64,000 nucleotides of DNA from Tamlana sp. 2_MG-2023 (GCF_030548465.1 NZ_JAUOSF010000002.1:62001-126000); one strand, 5' to 3'; numbered from the stretch's first letter, positions 17,032 through 26,265 are shown. The notes: generated from the sequence alone by a model not told the origin. Translations and numbers: made by a program.

Positions 17032-18951
17032 TTAGATAAAGTTTTTTAAATCGAAACGTATTTTGATGACTTCTTGAATTTCGTGCACTGGTTTTAAACA
17101 ACGTCTTAATTTTAGTTGTTCCTCTTTAGTAAGACTCTCAATGTCAATGAATTTTCCAGAATCATTATGAAGAATGCCTTGCTTCGTTTTAAATTTGGAA
17201 AGCGCTTTGAAGGCGTAAGAACATGAGTGGTAAAGGGCTTTACTGTTCGGGTCTAAAAGTGCTAATTGCTCAAATCGATCAGCGGTGTTATTTATGCCTT
17301 TAATATTATTTTGTAAGGTGAGTAAACGCGCAGCATCAACCAAGGGCATTATAGTTCTATTTTTTATATTGAAAAGATCTTTTTGTTCTTGACTTTTTTC
17401 AACAGCAAACTGTTTAAAGAAACCTAATGGTGATGGATTTTTAATAGCGTCACGACCTAAGAACTTAAAAAATATAGAGGTTTGCTCTAACGCTTTATAA
17501 ATAGCATTCGTGAGTTCTTCAGCTAGTGTATCTTCACCATAAACGGGACTGAAATCAAAAAATATAGAAGACAGTAGAATGGCTTTTTCATCGGGATGTA
17601 AAATCCAATCTTCAAATTGATTTTTCCATTGTGAAATTGAAATACACCATTTTGGATTACTCGCCATCATATCGGCCTCGCAATATTCAAAACCAACTTT
17701 GTTTAATGATTTTGTAACAAGTTTAGCCAATTCTAGAAAGTATGTTTGAGTTTCTTCGTACTTATCACTAGCAACATCCTCAAAAATAATAGCATTGTCT
17801 TGGTCTGTGAAAAGCATTTGCTCTTTTCTGCCTTGACTCCCTAAGGCAATCCATGAGAATTTTACTGGCGGATTAGTTGGCATTTTTTTCAATGCAATTT
17901 CAATAGCTCGTACGGTAACAGCATCATTAATTTGCGCAATAACTTTAACAATATGACCAACGGGAATGTTCTGTTCCAAATAGTTTTTAAGTAGACTATT
18001 GGCTTTTAACCTTGCTGAACGTAGCTTTTTTGTACGATTTGCTCTTTTAATTTCCTTTAAAATGACGCTAGGGTTATTACCTAGAGTGGCCAAAACATCG
18101 TGATGTGTTAAAACACCAACAAGTTTTGAGTTCACCGTACCATCTTTAGTTATGCATAAATGACCAATATGATGCTTTATCATTTGTAATTGACCTTCGG
18201 CAACGGTTAAGTCTCTTTTAGAAGTAATAACTGGCGAAACCATAATATTTGTAACTAAAGTTTCGATAGGGAATAAGCCCGTTGCTATTTTGTTTTTGAT
18301 GTCACTATTTGTAATAATTCCAACTGGTTTGTCATGATCGTCAATGACGATGATACAACCAATTCTATGATCTCTCATTTTGATGGCTGCATCTTTTATA
18401 GTTGAATCTAAAAGGCAAGTAATGGGCTTTTTTGTGTAATTCGCCGTTTGAAAATTTACAATATCTTGTGCACTGTTTGGTAGGTAATCTATAAATATTT
18501 TGCCATTTTCTTCAGCAGTATAAGGGTCGTATGCATTTGTAGCAAAAGCAGTAATTAAAAACTTATTAATGCTAGCGTTGTTTTTGGTTACCGAAGTAAA
18601 AGTACTAATAGGAATCGCATAAACTATAGATTCTTCATTCGCCGTAGCCGATAGTTTATAGTTTTCTTTCGCTATTAATGGTCTAATACCAAAAACATCA
18701 CCAGCATCACTTATGTTAACGATTTCTTGCGTGTTTTCTGCAGTAGTATGTAATAATTTCACACCACCATTTCTAACCATATAAAAATCTGATTTTGCAG
18801 CATCGCCTTTTTCAAATAATGTATCTCCTTTTTCCAAGTATATGATAGAAACTTCTTTTGAAATTTCGAATAAATCTTGGTTATTTAATAGATTAAATGG
18901 GGGATATTTTATTAAATAATCAAGTACGCGTTCTGCAATAGAGTTTTTCAT
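17032..18951 (-). CDS. Cyclic nucleotide-binding, CBS and DUF294 nucleotidyltransferase-like protein
   Basis: This 639-residue protein has, in order, a cNMP-binding domain (about 15-125), a pair of CBS domains (about 155-285), a nucleotidyltransferase-like DUF294 domain (about 315-440, with Ala-Leu-Gly-Ser-Gln-Gly-Arg-Lys-Glu-Gln and Asp-Gln-Asp-Asn) and a C-terminal helical substrate-binding domain (about 490-630). The architecture is that of GlnD-like signalling proteins often found near acs and acetate transporters. I infer that it senses adenyl nucleotides and controls a partner, possibly through the adjacent exonuclease. Its reaction is unknown. Confidence 0.88.
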   Translation of the reverse strand: MKNSIAERVLDYLIKYPPFNLLNNQDLFEISKEVSIIYLEKGDTLFEKGDAAKSDFYMVRNGGVKLLHTTAENTQEIVNISDAGDVFGIRPLIAKENYKLSATANEESIVYAIPISTFTSVTKNNASINKFLITAFATNAYDPYTAEENGKIFIDYLPNSAQDIVNFQTANYTKKPITCLLDSTIKDAAIKMRDHRIGCIIVIDDHDKPVGIITNSDIKNKIATGLFPIETLVTNIMVSPVITSKRDLTVAEGQLQMIKHHIGHLCITKDGTVNSKLVGVLTHHDVLATLGNNPSVILKEIKRANRTKKLRSARLKANSLLKNYLEQNIPVGHIVKVIAQINDAVTVRAIEIALKKMPTNPPVKFSWIALGSQGRKEQMLFTDQDNAIIFEDVASDKYEETQTYFLELAKLVTKSLNKVGFEYCEADMMASNPKWCISISQWKNQFEDWILHPDEKAILLSSIFFDFSPVYGEDTLAEELTNAIYKALEQTSIFFKFLGRDAIKNPSPLGFFKQFAVEKSQEQKDLFNIKNRTIMPLVDAARLLTLQNNIKGINNTADRFEQLALLDPNSKALYHSCSYAFKALSKFKTKQGILHNDSGKFIDIESLTKEEQLKLRRCLKPVHEIQEVIKIRFDLKNFI

Positions 18952-18979
18952 AGGGTATAATTAACACCTTCGTTTTTTT

Positions 18980-19594
18980 TTAAATAAGTTTAAAGTCTAA
19001 TAATAATTCACCTTCAACAGAAGCTTGTAAATGATCTCCTTTAACATTTTGACCAGCACCAGTGGCAGGTGTTCCTGTAAAGATTAAATCTCCAGGTTCT
19101 AAGGTCATGAATTTAGAAACATAAGCAATAATTTCGACAAAGTTGTAAATCATATCACTGGTATTTCCAACTTGTTTTTCTTCACCGTTTATTAATAAGT
19201 TAAAGTTGATGTCGTTTAAATCTGAAAAATTAGAAACCGGTTTAAAACCAGCAACAGGAGATGCGCCATCGAAACCTTTAGCTAAAGCCCAAGGCCCTTT
19301 GTTCTCTCTACTTGCTGCAAGAACATCTTTAGCCGTATAATCAATACCAATACCAATTTCACTTATGTAAGAGGCTGCATCGGCTTCAGAAATATCTTTT
19401 CCTTGTTTACCAATTTTAGCAACTAATTCTACTTCAAAAATCAATTGTTCTGTAATAGATGGAAAAATAATGTCTGCGTTGTTTTCAACTAATGTGCTTT
19501 CTGCTTTTAAGAAGATGGTTTGGGCGCCAGTTTTAAGGGCTGAAACTTCACTTTTATCATTTACGTAGTTTTTACCGATGCCTATAATTTTCAT
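18980..19594 (-). CDS. Fumarylacetoacetate hydrolase family protein
   Basis: This 204-residue protein has the single-domain FAH fold: Ile-Gly-Ile-Gly-Lys-Asn-Tyr near the start, metal ligands in a Glu-x-Glu pattern (Phe-Glu-Val-Glu-Leu) and Asp-Tyr-Thr-x-x-Asp, and Gly-Asp-Leu-Ile-Phe-Thr-Gly-Thr-Pro. Members include acylpyruvases, oxaloacetate decarboxylases/tautomerases and 2-hydroxyhepta-dienedioate isomerases, so the substrate cannot be read off. It precedes the DUF294 gene by 28 bases and probably leads that operon. Confidence 0.9.
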   Translation of the reverse strand: MKIIGIGKNYVNDKSEVSALKTGAQTIFLKAESTLVENNADIIFPSITEQLIFEVELVAKIGKQGKDISEADAASYISEIGIGIDYTAKDVLAASRENKGPWALAKGFDGASPVAGFKPVSNFSDLNDINFNLLINGEEKQVGNTSDMIYNFVEIIAYVSKFMTLEPGDLIFTGTPATGAGQNVKGDHLQASVEGELLLDFKLI

Positions 19595-19804
19595 GATTTT
19601 GTATAATTTTAATTGTTAATTTTCTGGCAATAAAAGTAATGAATTAAGCTATTTTTCGTCCTACTTATTATATTTATTTTTTAAACGCTAACGTTAAAAA
19701 ATCATTGTTTTTTTACGAATAATTACCGATTGTTAATTGTCTTTTTAAGTGATAGAATAACTTCTCACTAAAAAAACATAACTTGTCGCACTCAATATAA
19801 TTCT

Positions 19805-21577
19805 ATGAAACACCTTCAGGAAACCACTACAAAAAAAAATAAAAAAAAGTCTAAAGTTACAATGGCTCAAGCCTTTAAAACTATTATTTGGCCAAGGCGT
19901 AATCTCGTATTTATTGGTTTAATTTTGATTGTAGTTAGAAGTGTTGCAGGGCTTATTCTTCCTTGGCAAAGTAAAGTGCTTTTAGATGAGGTGGTGCCTA
20001 ATAATGATATGTCCCAGCTATATACATTAATTACTATAGTATTAGCAGCAATTTTAGTACAAGCCTTAACGTCGTTCGCGTTGACTCAAATCTTAAGTGT
20101 ACAGGCTCAGTTTTTAATTAGTGAATTAAGAGCTCAGGTTCAGAAGAAAGTATTGTCATTACCCATTAGTTTCTTTGATAATAATAAAACTGGAGGCTTA
20201 GTTTCTAGAATAATGAGTGATGTCGAAGGTGTTAGGAACTTAATCGGGACGGGATTAGTACAACTTGTGGGCGGAACGTTTACGGCTATTATTTCTTTAG
20301 TAATTTTAATAAAATTAAATGCCTGGATGACCCTTTTTGTGTTCGTTCCACTTTCAATTTTTGGTTATATTGCCTTGCGAGCCTTCAAATATATTCGTCC
20401 GGTTTTTAGAGTACGAGGAAAGATTAATGCTGAAGTTAAAGGGAGATTAACTGAAACGTTAGCAGGCGTTCGTGTGATTAAAGCGTTTAACGCTGAAGAA
20501 CAAGAGAATCAAGTTTTTGAACAAGGCGTGGAGCGCTTATTTAAAAACGTAAAGAAGAGTTTAACGGCTACAGCTATAATGACGAGTTCTTCAACTTTTT
20601 TAATAGGTTTAGCTACTACTGGAATCATGGGCATTGGTGGTTATTATATGATGCAAAGTGAGATGACTGCAGGTGATTTTCTATTCTTTACTATGGTGCT
20701 CGGTTTTATGATTGCGCCTATTGTGCAGATGAGTAATATTGGGAGTCAGTTAACCGAAGCCTTGGCAGGTTTAGATCGTACTGAAGAGCTCATGAACATG
20801 ACTGCGGAAGAAGATAACGAATCTCGCACCATTCAACTTAAAACCATAAAAGGAGATGTTGAGTTTAAAAACGTGTCTTTTGGTTATGAACAAGGAAAGC
20901 CAGTGCTTCACAATATCAGTTTTAAAGCCCCTGCAGGAACCGTAACGGCTTTGGTGGGAAGTTCGGGTTCTGGAAAATCTACCATTGCCGGTTTGTCTGC
21001 GACGTTTTTGAATCCGAACTCGGGTGAAGTTTTAATAGACAATCAAGATTTATCCAAGGTAAAACTAAACAGTTTCAGAAAGCATTTGGGTGTGGTTTTA
21101 CAAGATGAATTTTTATTTGAAGGGACCATTAGAGAAAACATTCTTTTTCCTAGACCTAATGCTACCGAATCAGAATTACAAAATGCCATTAAAGCCGCTT
21201 ATGTCAACGAATTTACCGATCGTTTTGATGATGGTTTAGAAACTTTAATTGGAGAACGAGGTGTGAAACTTTCAGGCGGTCAACGTCAGCGATTAGCTAT
21301 TGCAAGAGCTATTTTGGCAGATCCGAAGCTTATTATTTTAGATGAAGCGACCTCAAATTTAGATACAGAGAGTGAGGCTTTAATTCAGAAGAGTTTAAAT
21401 GAATTGGTAAAAGATAGAACCACTATTGTAATTGCTCACCGTTTAAGTACCATTAGAAAGGCCGATCAAATTTTAGTTATTGAAGCAGGACACATTGTGG
21501 AACGAGGTACACACGAAGAACTGATTGCTAATAATGGCAGATATTACGATTTATACACCTATCAAGCGAAAATATAA
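19805..21577 (+). CDS. ABC exporter, fused permease and ATPase
   Basis: This 590-residue type IV (MsbA-like) half transporter has six membrane helices in residues about 30-320 and an ATPase domain after about 350. The ATPase has Walker A Gly-Ser-Ser-Gly-Ser-Gly-Lys-Ser-Thr, a Q-loop, signature Leu-Ser-Gly-Gly-Gln-Arg-Gln-Arg, Walker B Leu-Ile-Ile-Leu-Asp-Glu-Ala-Thr and H-loop Ile-Ala-His-Arg. The N-terminus is rich in Lys and Thr. It most likely acts as a homodimer exporting lipid, peptide or drug. It begins a two-gene unit with the DinB gene 5 bases downstream. Confidence 0.93.
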   Translation: MKHLQETTTKKNKKKSKVTMAQAFKTIIWPRRNLVFIGLILIVVRSVAGLILPWQSKVLLDEVVPNNDMSQLYTLITIVLAAILVQALTSFALTQILSVQAQFLISELRAQVQKKVLSLPISFFDNNKTGGLVSRIMSDVEGVRNLIGTGLVQLVGGTFTAIISLVILIKLNAWMTLFVFVPLSIFGYIALRAFKYIRPVFRVRGKINAEVKGRLTETLAGVRVIKAFNAEEQENQVFEQGVERLFKNVKKSLTATAIMTSSSTFLIGLATTGIMGIGGYYMMQSEMTAGDFLFFTMVLGFMIAPIVQMSNIGSQLTEALAGLDRTEELMNMTAEEDNESRTIQLKTIKGDVEFKNVSFGYEQGKPVLHNISFKAPAGTVTALVGSSGSGKSTIAGLSATFLNPNSGEVLIDNQDLSKVKLNSFRKHLGVVLQDEFLFEGTIRENILFPRPNATESELQNAIKAAYVNEFTDRFDDGLETLIGERGVKLSGGQRQRLAIARAILADPKLIILDEATSNLDTESEALIQKSLNELVKDRTTIVIAHRLSTIRKADQILVIEAGHIVERGTHEELIANNGRYYDLYTYQAKI

Positions 21578-21582
21578 TTTTT

Positions 21583-22110
21583 ATGAAAGTTACAGAGTTA
21601 GAGACTTCCGAGTATAATAATTATTACCAAATGTATATAGAAAAAGTGCCTAAAGGTGTAACTTTTTCAGAAGGTTTTTCAAAAGGAAGTGAAGCCGTTC
21701 TAAACTATTTTAAAAGCCTACCTGACGATAAACTCAATTACAGTTACGCTCATGGAAAATGGACAATTAAGGAAGTCCTTCAGCACATTGTTGATACCGA
21801 ACGTGTATTTAGCTACCGCTGCTTTAGTATTGCCAGACAAGATAAAACGCCACTTCCAGGATTTGAGCAAGACGATTATGTAGCGCCTTCAAAAGCAAAT
21901 TCGAAATCTATAGAAGACTTAATTGAAGAATATGAAGCTGTTCGTAAAAACTCGATCATACTTGTGAAAAGTCTATCGGAAGCAGATTTAAAATGCGTTG
22001 GGACCGTTAGTGGTGGTAACATGTCCGCCAGAGCAGCTGCTTTTATTATTTTAGGTCATGAAATACACCATTTAGATGTTTTGAAACAGCGTTATTTTAA
22101 GAGTGAATAA
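21583..22110 (+). CDS. DinB family protein
   Basis: This 175-residue four-helix-bundle protein has the DinB/YfiT metal-binding pattern: a His in Tyr-Ala-His-Gly-Lys-Trp-Thr, a His in Val-Leu-Gln-His-Ile-Val-Asp-Thr-Glu-Arg and Gly-His-Glu-Ile-His-His-Leu-Asp-Val near the C-terminus. Family members are thiol transferases or metal-dependent enzymes of mostly unknown substrate. It is translated just after the ABC exporter and overlaps the convergent exporter gene at its 3' end by 14 bases. Confidence 0.9.
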   Translation: MKVTELETSEYNNYYQMYIEKVPKGVTFSEGFSKGSEAVLNYFKSLPDDKLNYSYAHGKWTIKEVLQHIVDTERVFSYRCFSIARQDKTPLPGFEQDDYVAPSKANSKSIEDLIEEYEAVRKNSIILVKSLSEADLKCVGTVSGGNMSARAAAFIILGHEIHHLDVLKQRYFKSE

Positions 22111-23302
22111 TCTGCTTTTTCCTTTTCACCACTGTAAAAACAATAAGTGACAAGGCACCAAAAATAGAGAATCCTATAAAAATAGGAAGTACAGAATGCT
22201 TAACAAAACCACCTATATAATTTGCAATAGGTACAGCCATAACAGTAGATAAAAAGCCATTTATCGCGGCGCCAATTCCTGCAATGTGTCCAATAGGCTG
22301 CATGGCAATGGCTCTTAAATTTCCGAAAAGGAAACCAACAGCGAAAAATTGTAAAGCAAAAAAGCTTAATAATATAAAAATATTAGGGTTTTTACCAGAC
22401 CAAAAAAGAATGACATAAAGCACAGAAACTACAGCATAACCAATAGTAGCGACATGTGCTATACGCCACATACCGTATTTTTCAACTAAGCGGCTGTTCA
22501 TAAAAGTAGCTAGTCCTATTGAAATCGCTAAACTCGCAAAGATGTAAGGGAACATTTCTGCCAATTGATACTGTTCTTGAAAAATCTGCTGGGCAGTGCT
22601 TAAATACACCATAAAAGAGCCTGTAATAAATCCTGAAACTAGGGTAAAGGCAACAGCTTCTTTTTCTTTAAAGAAGGCTTTTGTACCATTCACAAAAAGT
22701 CCTGGTGTAAATTTTATACGTTTTTCCTTAGGGAGTGTTTCTGGTTGCCGAAGCCAAAACCAAAACATAATAATTACTCCAAAAATAAGATTGAAATAAA
22801 AGATAGATTTCCAGCTAAAATAAGCCATTAATAATTGTCCAAGCGTAGGAGCAATAACGGGAACAAGGATGAAGAACATGACAACTACAGAGATTATTTT
22901 TGCCATATAATCGCCTTCAAAAGAATCACGAATCATAGAAAGTGATAAACTTCTTGGGGAAGACAAACCAATACCTTGTAAAATTCTACCAACAATCATG
23001 ACTTCAAAACTTTCAGTAGTGACGCAAATAATACTGGCTATAATAAATACTGAAAAGCCAATAAATACAATGGGTTTTCTTCCGAAGCTATCTGATAACG
23101 GTCCGAAAATGAGTTGTCCGAAACCAATACCAAGAAAAATCATGGTAATTAATAATTGATTGTCTCTAACATCAATCACACTTAAATGCTTGCCAATTTC
23201 TGGTAAGGCAGGCAGTAAGGCGTCTATGGATAAAGCGACTATAGACATCAATGAAGCCATTAATGCGACAAACTCAAATTTAAAGTGCTCTGATTTTTGC
23301 AT
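22097..23302 (-). CDS. Bcr/CflA-type MFS multidrug exporter
   Basis: This 401-residue protein has 12 predicted helices and the Bcr/CflA subfamily features: Gln-Leu-Ile-Phe-Gly-Pro-Leu-Ser-Asp-Ser-Phe-Gly-Arg-Lys-Pro after helix 2, and the Pro-x-x-Ala-Pro-x-x-Gly-Gln motif in helix 5. It probably exports drugs or sulfonamide-type compounds by proton antiport. A TACTTTTG box (23307-23314, minus strand) lies only 5 bases before the ATG, so the message may be leaderless or the true start slightly downstream. The 3' end overlaps the DinB gene by 14 bases. Confidence 0.92.
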   Translation of the reverse strand: MQKSEHFKFEFVALMASLMSIVALSIDALLPALPEIGKHLSVIDVRDNQLLITMIFLGIGFGQLIFGPLSDSFGRKPIVFIGFSVFIIASIICVTTESFEVMIVGRILQGIGLSSPRSLSLSMIRDSFEGDYMAKIISVVVMFFILVPVIAPTLGQLLMAYFSWKSIFYFNLIFGVIIMFWFWLRQPETLPKEKRIKFTPGLFVNGTKAFFKEKEAVAFTLVSGFITGSFMVYLSTAQQIFQEQYQLAEMFPYIFASLAISIGLATFMNSRLVEKYGMWRIAHVATIGYAVVSVLYVILFWSGKNPNIFILLSFFALQFFAVGFLFGNLRAIAMQPIGHIAGIGAAINGFLSTVMAVPIANYIGGFVKHSVLPIFIGFSIFGALSLIVFTVVKRKKQIIHS

Positions 23303-23589
23303 TTTGCAAAAGTAAATTAATTGAACGCCATATTCGTCAACTTAACGATATATTAAGACAATGATATTATTTCGGTATGCAGTTAACTTGTGAGTAGGAG
23401 GCATGACTTAAAGAGGATAGCGTATAGATAGCGTTTTGATTATATCTAAGTAAATGCGCTCCTAAAACAATAGAATGTTAAAAGTCTCATAAAGAGCGTT
23501 AAAAACAGTATTAAATCTACCAAGTTTTCTTTTAATTATGAATTAGGTTGTAATTTTATAGGAAATGGTTTTTTAAACTCAAACATGCT
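23303..23589. other. 287-base divergent intergenic region
   Basis: It separates the Bcr/CflA gene from the TetR-like gene. Apart from the minus-strand TACTTTTG box next to the exporter I see no hairpin, repeat or small ORF of note. Confidence 0.5.
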
Positions 23590-24246
23590 ATGGCTAAAAA
23601 GAAAACACTTACCGGAGAACAGCTTGTGAATTTATATATGGATTATGTTTTAGAACACGATAAAGTGCCTAAAACAGTATATGCTTTTGCAAAACATAAT
23701 AATTTTGAAGAGCAGAATTTCTATACTTTTTATGGATCGTTTGAAGCCCTTGAATCGCATATATTTAAAATGTTTTTTGAGAATACGTTAAAACTGCTTC
23801 ATGAAAGTGAAAACTATCAATCGTTTGATGCAAGAGGCAAACTATTAAGTTTTTATTTCACGTTTTTTGAAAACCTAACAGCCAATAGAAGCTTTGTTTT
23901 ATTTGCTTTAAATAAGCATGAAAACAAGTTGAAAAATCTAAAATGCTTATCTAAATTAAGACAAGAATTTAAAGATTATATTGGAACTTTAGAGATTGAA
24001 ACCATTGAAATAAAGCAAGAAAAAATAGATAGGTTTCAGCAGCAAGGTTTAATGGAAAGTGCTTGGGTGCAACTATTAGTAACCCTCAAGTTTTGGATGG
24101 AAGATAGCTCGCCTTCCTTTGAAAAGACAGATGTTTTTATTGAAAAATCTGTAAATACAAGTTTTGATTTCTTGGATGTAGCACCACTTAAAAGTTTGAT
24201 GGATTTGGGAAAATTTTTGTTTAAGGAAAAAGTGCAAATGCAATAA
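23590..24246 (+). CDS. TetR family transcriptional regulator
   Basis: This 218-residue protein has an N-terminal helix-turn-helix-like region (about 8-55, including Val-Tyr-Ala-Phe-Ala-Lys-His-Asn-Asn-Phe and Phe-Tyr-Thr-Phe-Tyr-Gly-Ser-Phe). The C-terminal all-helical ligand domain is of the TetR C-terminal type common in Bacteroidota. The HTH is divergent from classical TetR. It is followed 9 bases later by the AarF-like kinase gene, and the pair is probably co-transcribed and functionally linked. Confidence 0.8.
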   Translation: MAKKKTLTGEQLVNLYMDYVLEHDKVPKTVYAFAKHNNFEEQNFYTFYGSFEALESHIFKMFFENTLKLLHESENYQSFDARGKLLSFYFTFFENLTANRSFVLFALNKHENKLKNLKCLSKLRQEFKDYIGTLEIETIEIKQEKIDRFQQQGLMESAWVQLLVTLKFWMEDSSPSFEKTDVFIEKSVNTSFDFLDVAPLKSLMDLGKFLFKEKVQMQ

Positions 24247-24255
24247 TGAATACTT

Positions 24256-25560
24256 ATGAAAGCAATTAATAAAATTCCTGTTTCTAAAATAGAACGCGCT
24301 TCAAAATTAGTGTCTACTGGAGCCAAAATAGGCGTGAACTACATAAAATATTATGGTGATAAAATCACGAAATCTGAGCTTGAAGCCAAGGATAAGTTAA
24401 ATGAAAATAATGCTTCAGATATCTACGATGGATTAAAACAGCTTAAGGGAAGCGCTTTAAAAGTGGCTCAAATGTTAAGTATGGAAAAAAGCATCATGCC
24501 GCAAGCTTACGTTGAGAAATTCTCGTTAGCTCAATTTTCTGTACCGCCACTTTCTCCGCCATTAGTTTTAAAAACTTTTAAAAAATACTTTGATAAATTA
24601 CCAGAAGATTTATTCGATACGTTTGATTTAAATTCTGTTAATGCCGCGAGTATAGGGCAAGTACATATTGCTGTGAAAGATGGCAAAAAGCTAGCTGTTA
24701 AAATTCAATATCCTGGTGTTGCAGATAGTATTGCTTCAGATTTGGCTATGGTTAAACCTATTGCAATGAGTATGTTTAATATAAAAGGTGAAGGTTCAGA
24801 TAAATATTTTAAGGAGATTGAAGGCAAACTTCTAGAGGAAACCGATTATATCTTAGAAGTTAAACAAAGTAAAGAAATCTCTGAAGCTTGTAAACACATT
24901 CCGCATTTAACATTCCCGAAATATTACGAGCAATGGTCGTCTGAACGCATTATTACAATGGATTATATGGAAGGCGAACACTTGTCTGAATTCACAGCAT
25001 ATAATACCAATCAAGAGTTAGCAAACCAATTGGGACAAGCACTTTGGGATTTTTATATGTTTCAAATTCATAAATTAAAGAAAGTACATGCAGATCCGCA
25101 TCCAGGAAATTTTTTAGTATCTAAATCATGCGATTTAATTGCTTTAGATTTTGGTTGTATGAAACAGATTCCAGAAGATTTTTATGTGCCTTATTTTGAA
25201 TTGGCAGATAAAAAAAACATGGGTAATCCAGAGCATTTTAAAGCGAAGCTATACGAACTTGAAATTTTAAGAATTGATGATAGAGCTGAAGAAGTTAGTT
25301 TCTTTACAGCTATGTTTCATGAAATGTTAACCTTGTTTACCGAGCCATTACATCAAGAGTACTTTGATTTTTCAAACGCGGAGTTTTTTGGAAAGATTGC
25401 AGATTTGGGAGAGAAATATTCTAAAAACACCCAGTTGAGGAAGTTAAATGCAAATAGAGGCTCCAAACATTTCATTTATATGAATCGTACATTTTTCGGA
25501 CTCTATAATTTAATGTTCGATTTAAAAGCACGGAATATAAAAATAAACACTTGGAATTGA
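24256..25560 (+). CDS. ABC1/UbiB (AarF) family atypical kinase
   Basis: This 434-residue protein has the protein-kinase-like UbiB features: Asn-Ala-Ala-Ser-Ile-Gly-Gln-Val-His (A-rich loop), Leu-Ala-Val-Lys-Ile-Gln-Tyr-Pro-Gly-Val (ATP lysine), His-Ala-Asp-Pro-His-Pro-Gly-Asn-Phe (catalytic loop) and Leu-Asp-Phe-Gly (metal Asp). The family KxGQ motif appears as Lys-Val-Ala-Gln. UbiB proteins support quinone biosynthesis or lipid handling through an ATPase activity. The start at 24256 follows the TetR gene closely. The specific role is unknown. Confidence 0.9.
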   Translation: MKAINKIPVSKIERASKLVSTGAKIGVNYIKYYGDKITKSELEAKDKLNENNASDIYDGLKQLKGSALKVAQMLSMEKSIMPQAYVEKFSLAQFSVPPLSPPLVLKTFKKYFDKLPEDLFDTFDLNSVNAASIGQVHIAVKDGKKLAVKIQYPGVADSIASDLAMVKPIAMSMFNIKGEGSDKYFKEIEGKLLEETDYILEVKQSKEISEACKHIPHLTFPKYYEQWSSERIITMDYMEGEHLSEFTAYNTNQELANQLGQALWDFYMFQIHKLKKVHADPHPGNFLVSKSCDLIALDFGCMKQIPEDFYVPYFELADKKNMGNPEHFKAKLYELEILRIDDRAEEVSFFTAMFHEMLTLFTEPLHQEYFDFSNAEFFGKIADLGEKYSKNTQLRKLNANRGSKHFIYMNRTFFGLYNLMFDLKARNIKINTWN

Positions 25561-25561
25561 A

Positions 25562-25592
25562 TTACCGTTTTGGTAACTTTTTATTATATTTG
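25562..25592 (+). promoter_or_regulatory. HigBA promoter with probable operator dyad
   Basis: TATATTTG at 25585-25592 matches TAnnTTTG. Nine bases before it lies the dyad TTACC-N5-GGTAA (25562-25576), suited to an autoregulating HigA antitoxin. Transcription should start near 25599, which excludes the GTG at 25592 as start codon. Confidence 0.55.
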
Positions 25593-25609
25593 TGTCAAAT
25601 ATTTTAATA

Positions 25610-25903
25610 GTGAGAGTTATTGCAAAGGGTACTTTACGAGGTTTTTGGGAAAAACATGCCGATTGTGAAGAACAATTAAAGTCTTGGTATAGAGAAACCG
25701 AAAAAGCTGATTGGAGCAATATAAATGCTTTAAAAAGTGAATACCCAAGTGCAAGCATCTTAAAAGATAATCGAATTGTTTATAATATTAAAGGAAACAA
25801 TTACCGGTTGATTGTAAAATTTAATTTTGAATTTCAAATATGTTGGATAAGGTTTATTGGAAAACATGCAGAATATGACAAAATTGACGCAAATAACATT
25901 TGA
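25610..25903 (+). CDS. higB: HigB-type toxin (RelE/ParE superfamily)
   Basis: A protein of about 97 residues beginning (Met)Arg-Val-Ile-Ala-Lys-Gly-Thr-Leu-Arg-Gly-Phe-Trp-Glu-Lys-His, with Ala-Ser-Ile-Leu-Lys-Asp-Asn-Arg-Ile-Val-Tyr-Asn-Ile-Lys-Gly-Asn and Trp-Ile-Arg-Phe-Ile-Gly-Lys-His-Ala-Glu-Tyr-Asp. This matches the HigB/HigB-host-type mRNA interferases, which cleave mRNA on the ribosome. The GTG at 25610 is chosen because the -7 promoter box covers the GTG at 25592 and family members begin here. The toxin precedes the antitoxin, the usual HigBA order, and the TGATG overlap couples them. Confidence 0.9.
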   Translation: MRVIAKGTLRGFWEKHADCEEQLKSWYRETEKADWSNINALKSEYPSASILKDNRIVYNIKGNNYRLIVKFNFEFQICWIRFIGKHAEYDKIDANNI

Positions 25904-26265
25904 TGATGAATATAGCACCAATTAGAAATGAAAACGACTATCAAAATGCTCTAGAAAGACTTGAGGAGATATTTGATGCAAAAAAAGGCACAGGGCAAGG
26001 GGATGAGCTTGAAATCCTTTCTATTCTTATTGATCGTTATGAAAACGAGAATTTCCCTATCGGGATGCCTGATCCTATTGAGGCTATAAAATTCCGTATG
26101 GAACAATTGGGCATGAAGCAAAAGGATCTAGCTGAAGTTGTCGGGTTTAAAAGTAGAGTAAGCGAAATTTTAAATAAAAAGCGCAAACTAACTTTAGATA
26201 TGATTAGAAAACTGAATGCCACGCTTCATATTCCGACGGAAGTATTAATTCAAGAATATAAGTAA
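25903..26265 (+). CDS. higA: HigA-type antitoxin (XRE helix-turn-helix)
   Basis: A protein of about 120 residues with an N-terminal domain of about 60 residues that should bind the toxin. It has an XRE helix-turn-helix near residues 65-115: Met-Glu-Gln-Leu-Gly-Met-Lys-Gln-Lys-Asp-Leu-Ala-Glu-Val-Val-Gly, then Ser-Glu-Ile-Leu-Asn-Lys-Lys-Arg. It should neutralise HigB and repress the operon at the dyad near 25569. Start candidates are ATG 25903 (sharing one base with the toxin stop) and ATG 25906. Confidence 0.9.
   Translation: MMNIAPIRNENDYQNALERLEEIFDAKKGTGQGDELEILSILIDRYENENFPIGMPDPIEAIKFRMEQLGMKQKDLAEVVGFKSRVSEILNKKRKLTLDMIRKLNATLHIPTEVLIQEYK

Noticed and set aside
25592-25609. GTG at 25592 as start of HigB
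   Set aside because: It lies on the -7 promoter box and adds residues absent from the HigB family, so the GTG at 25610 is used.
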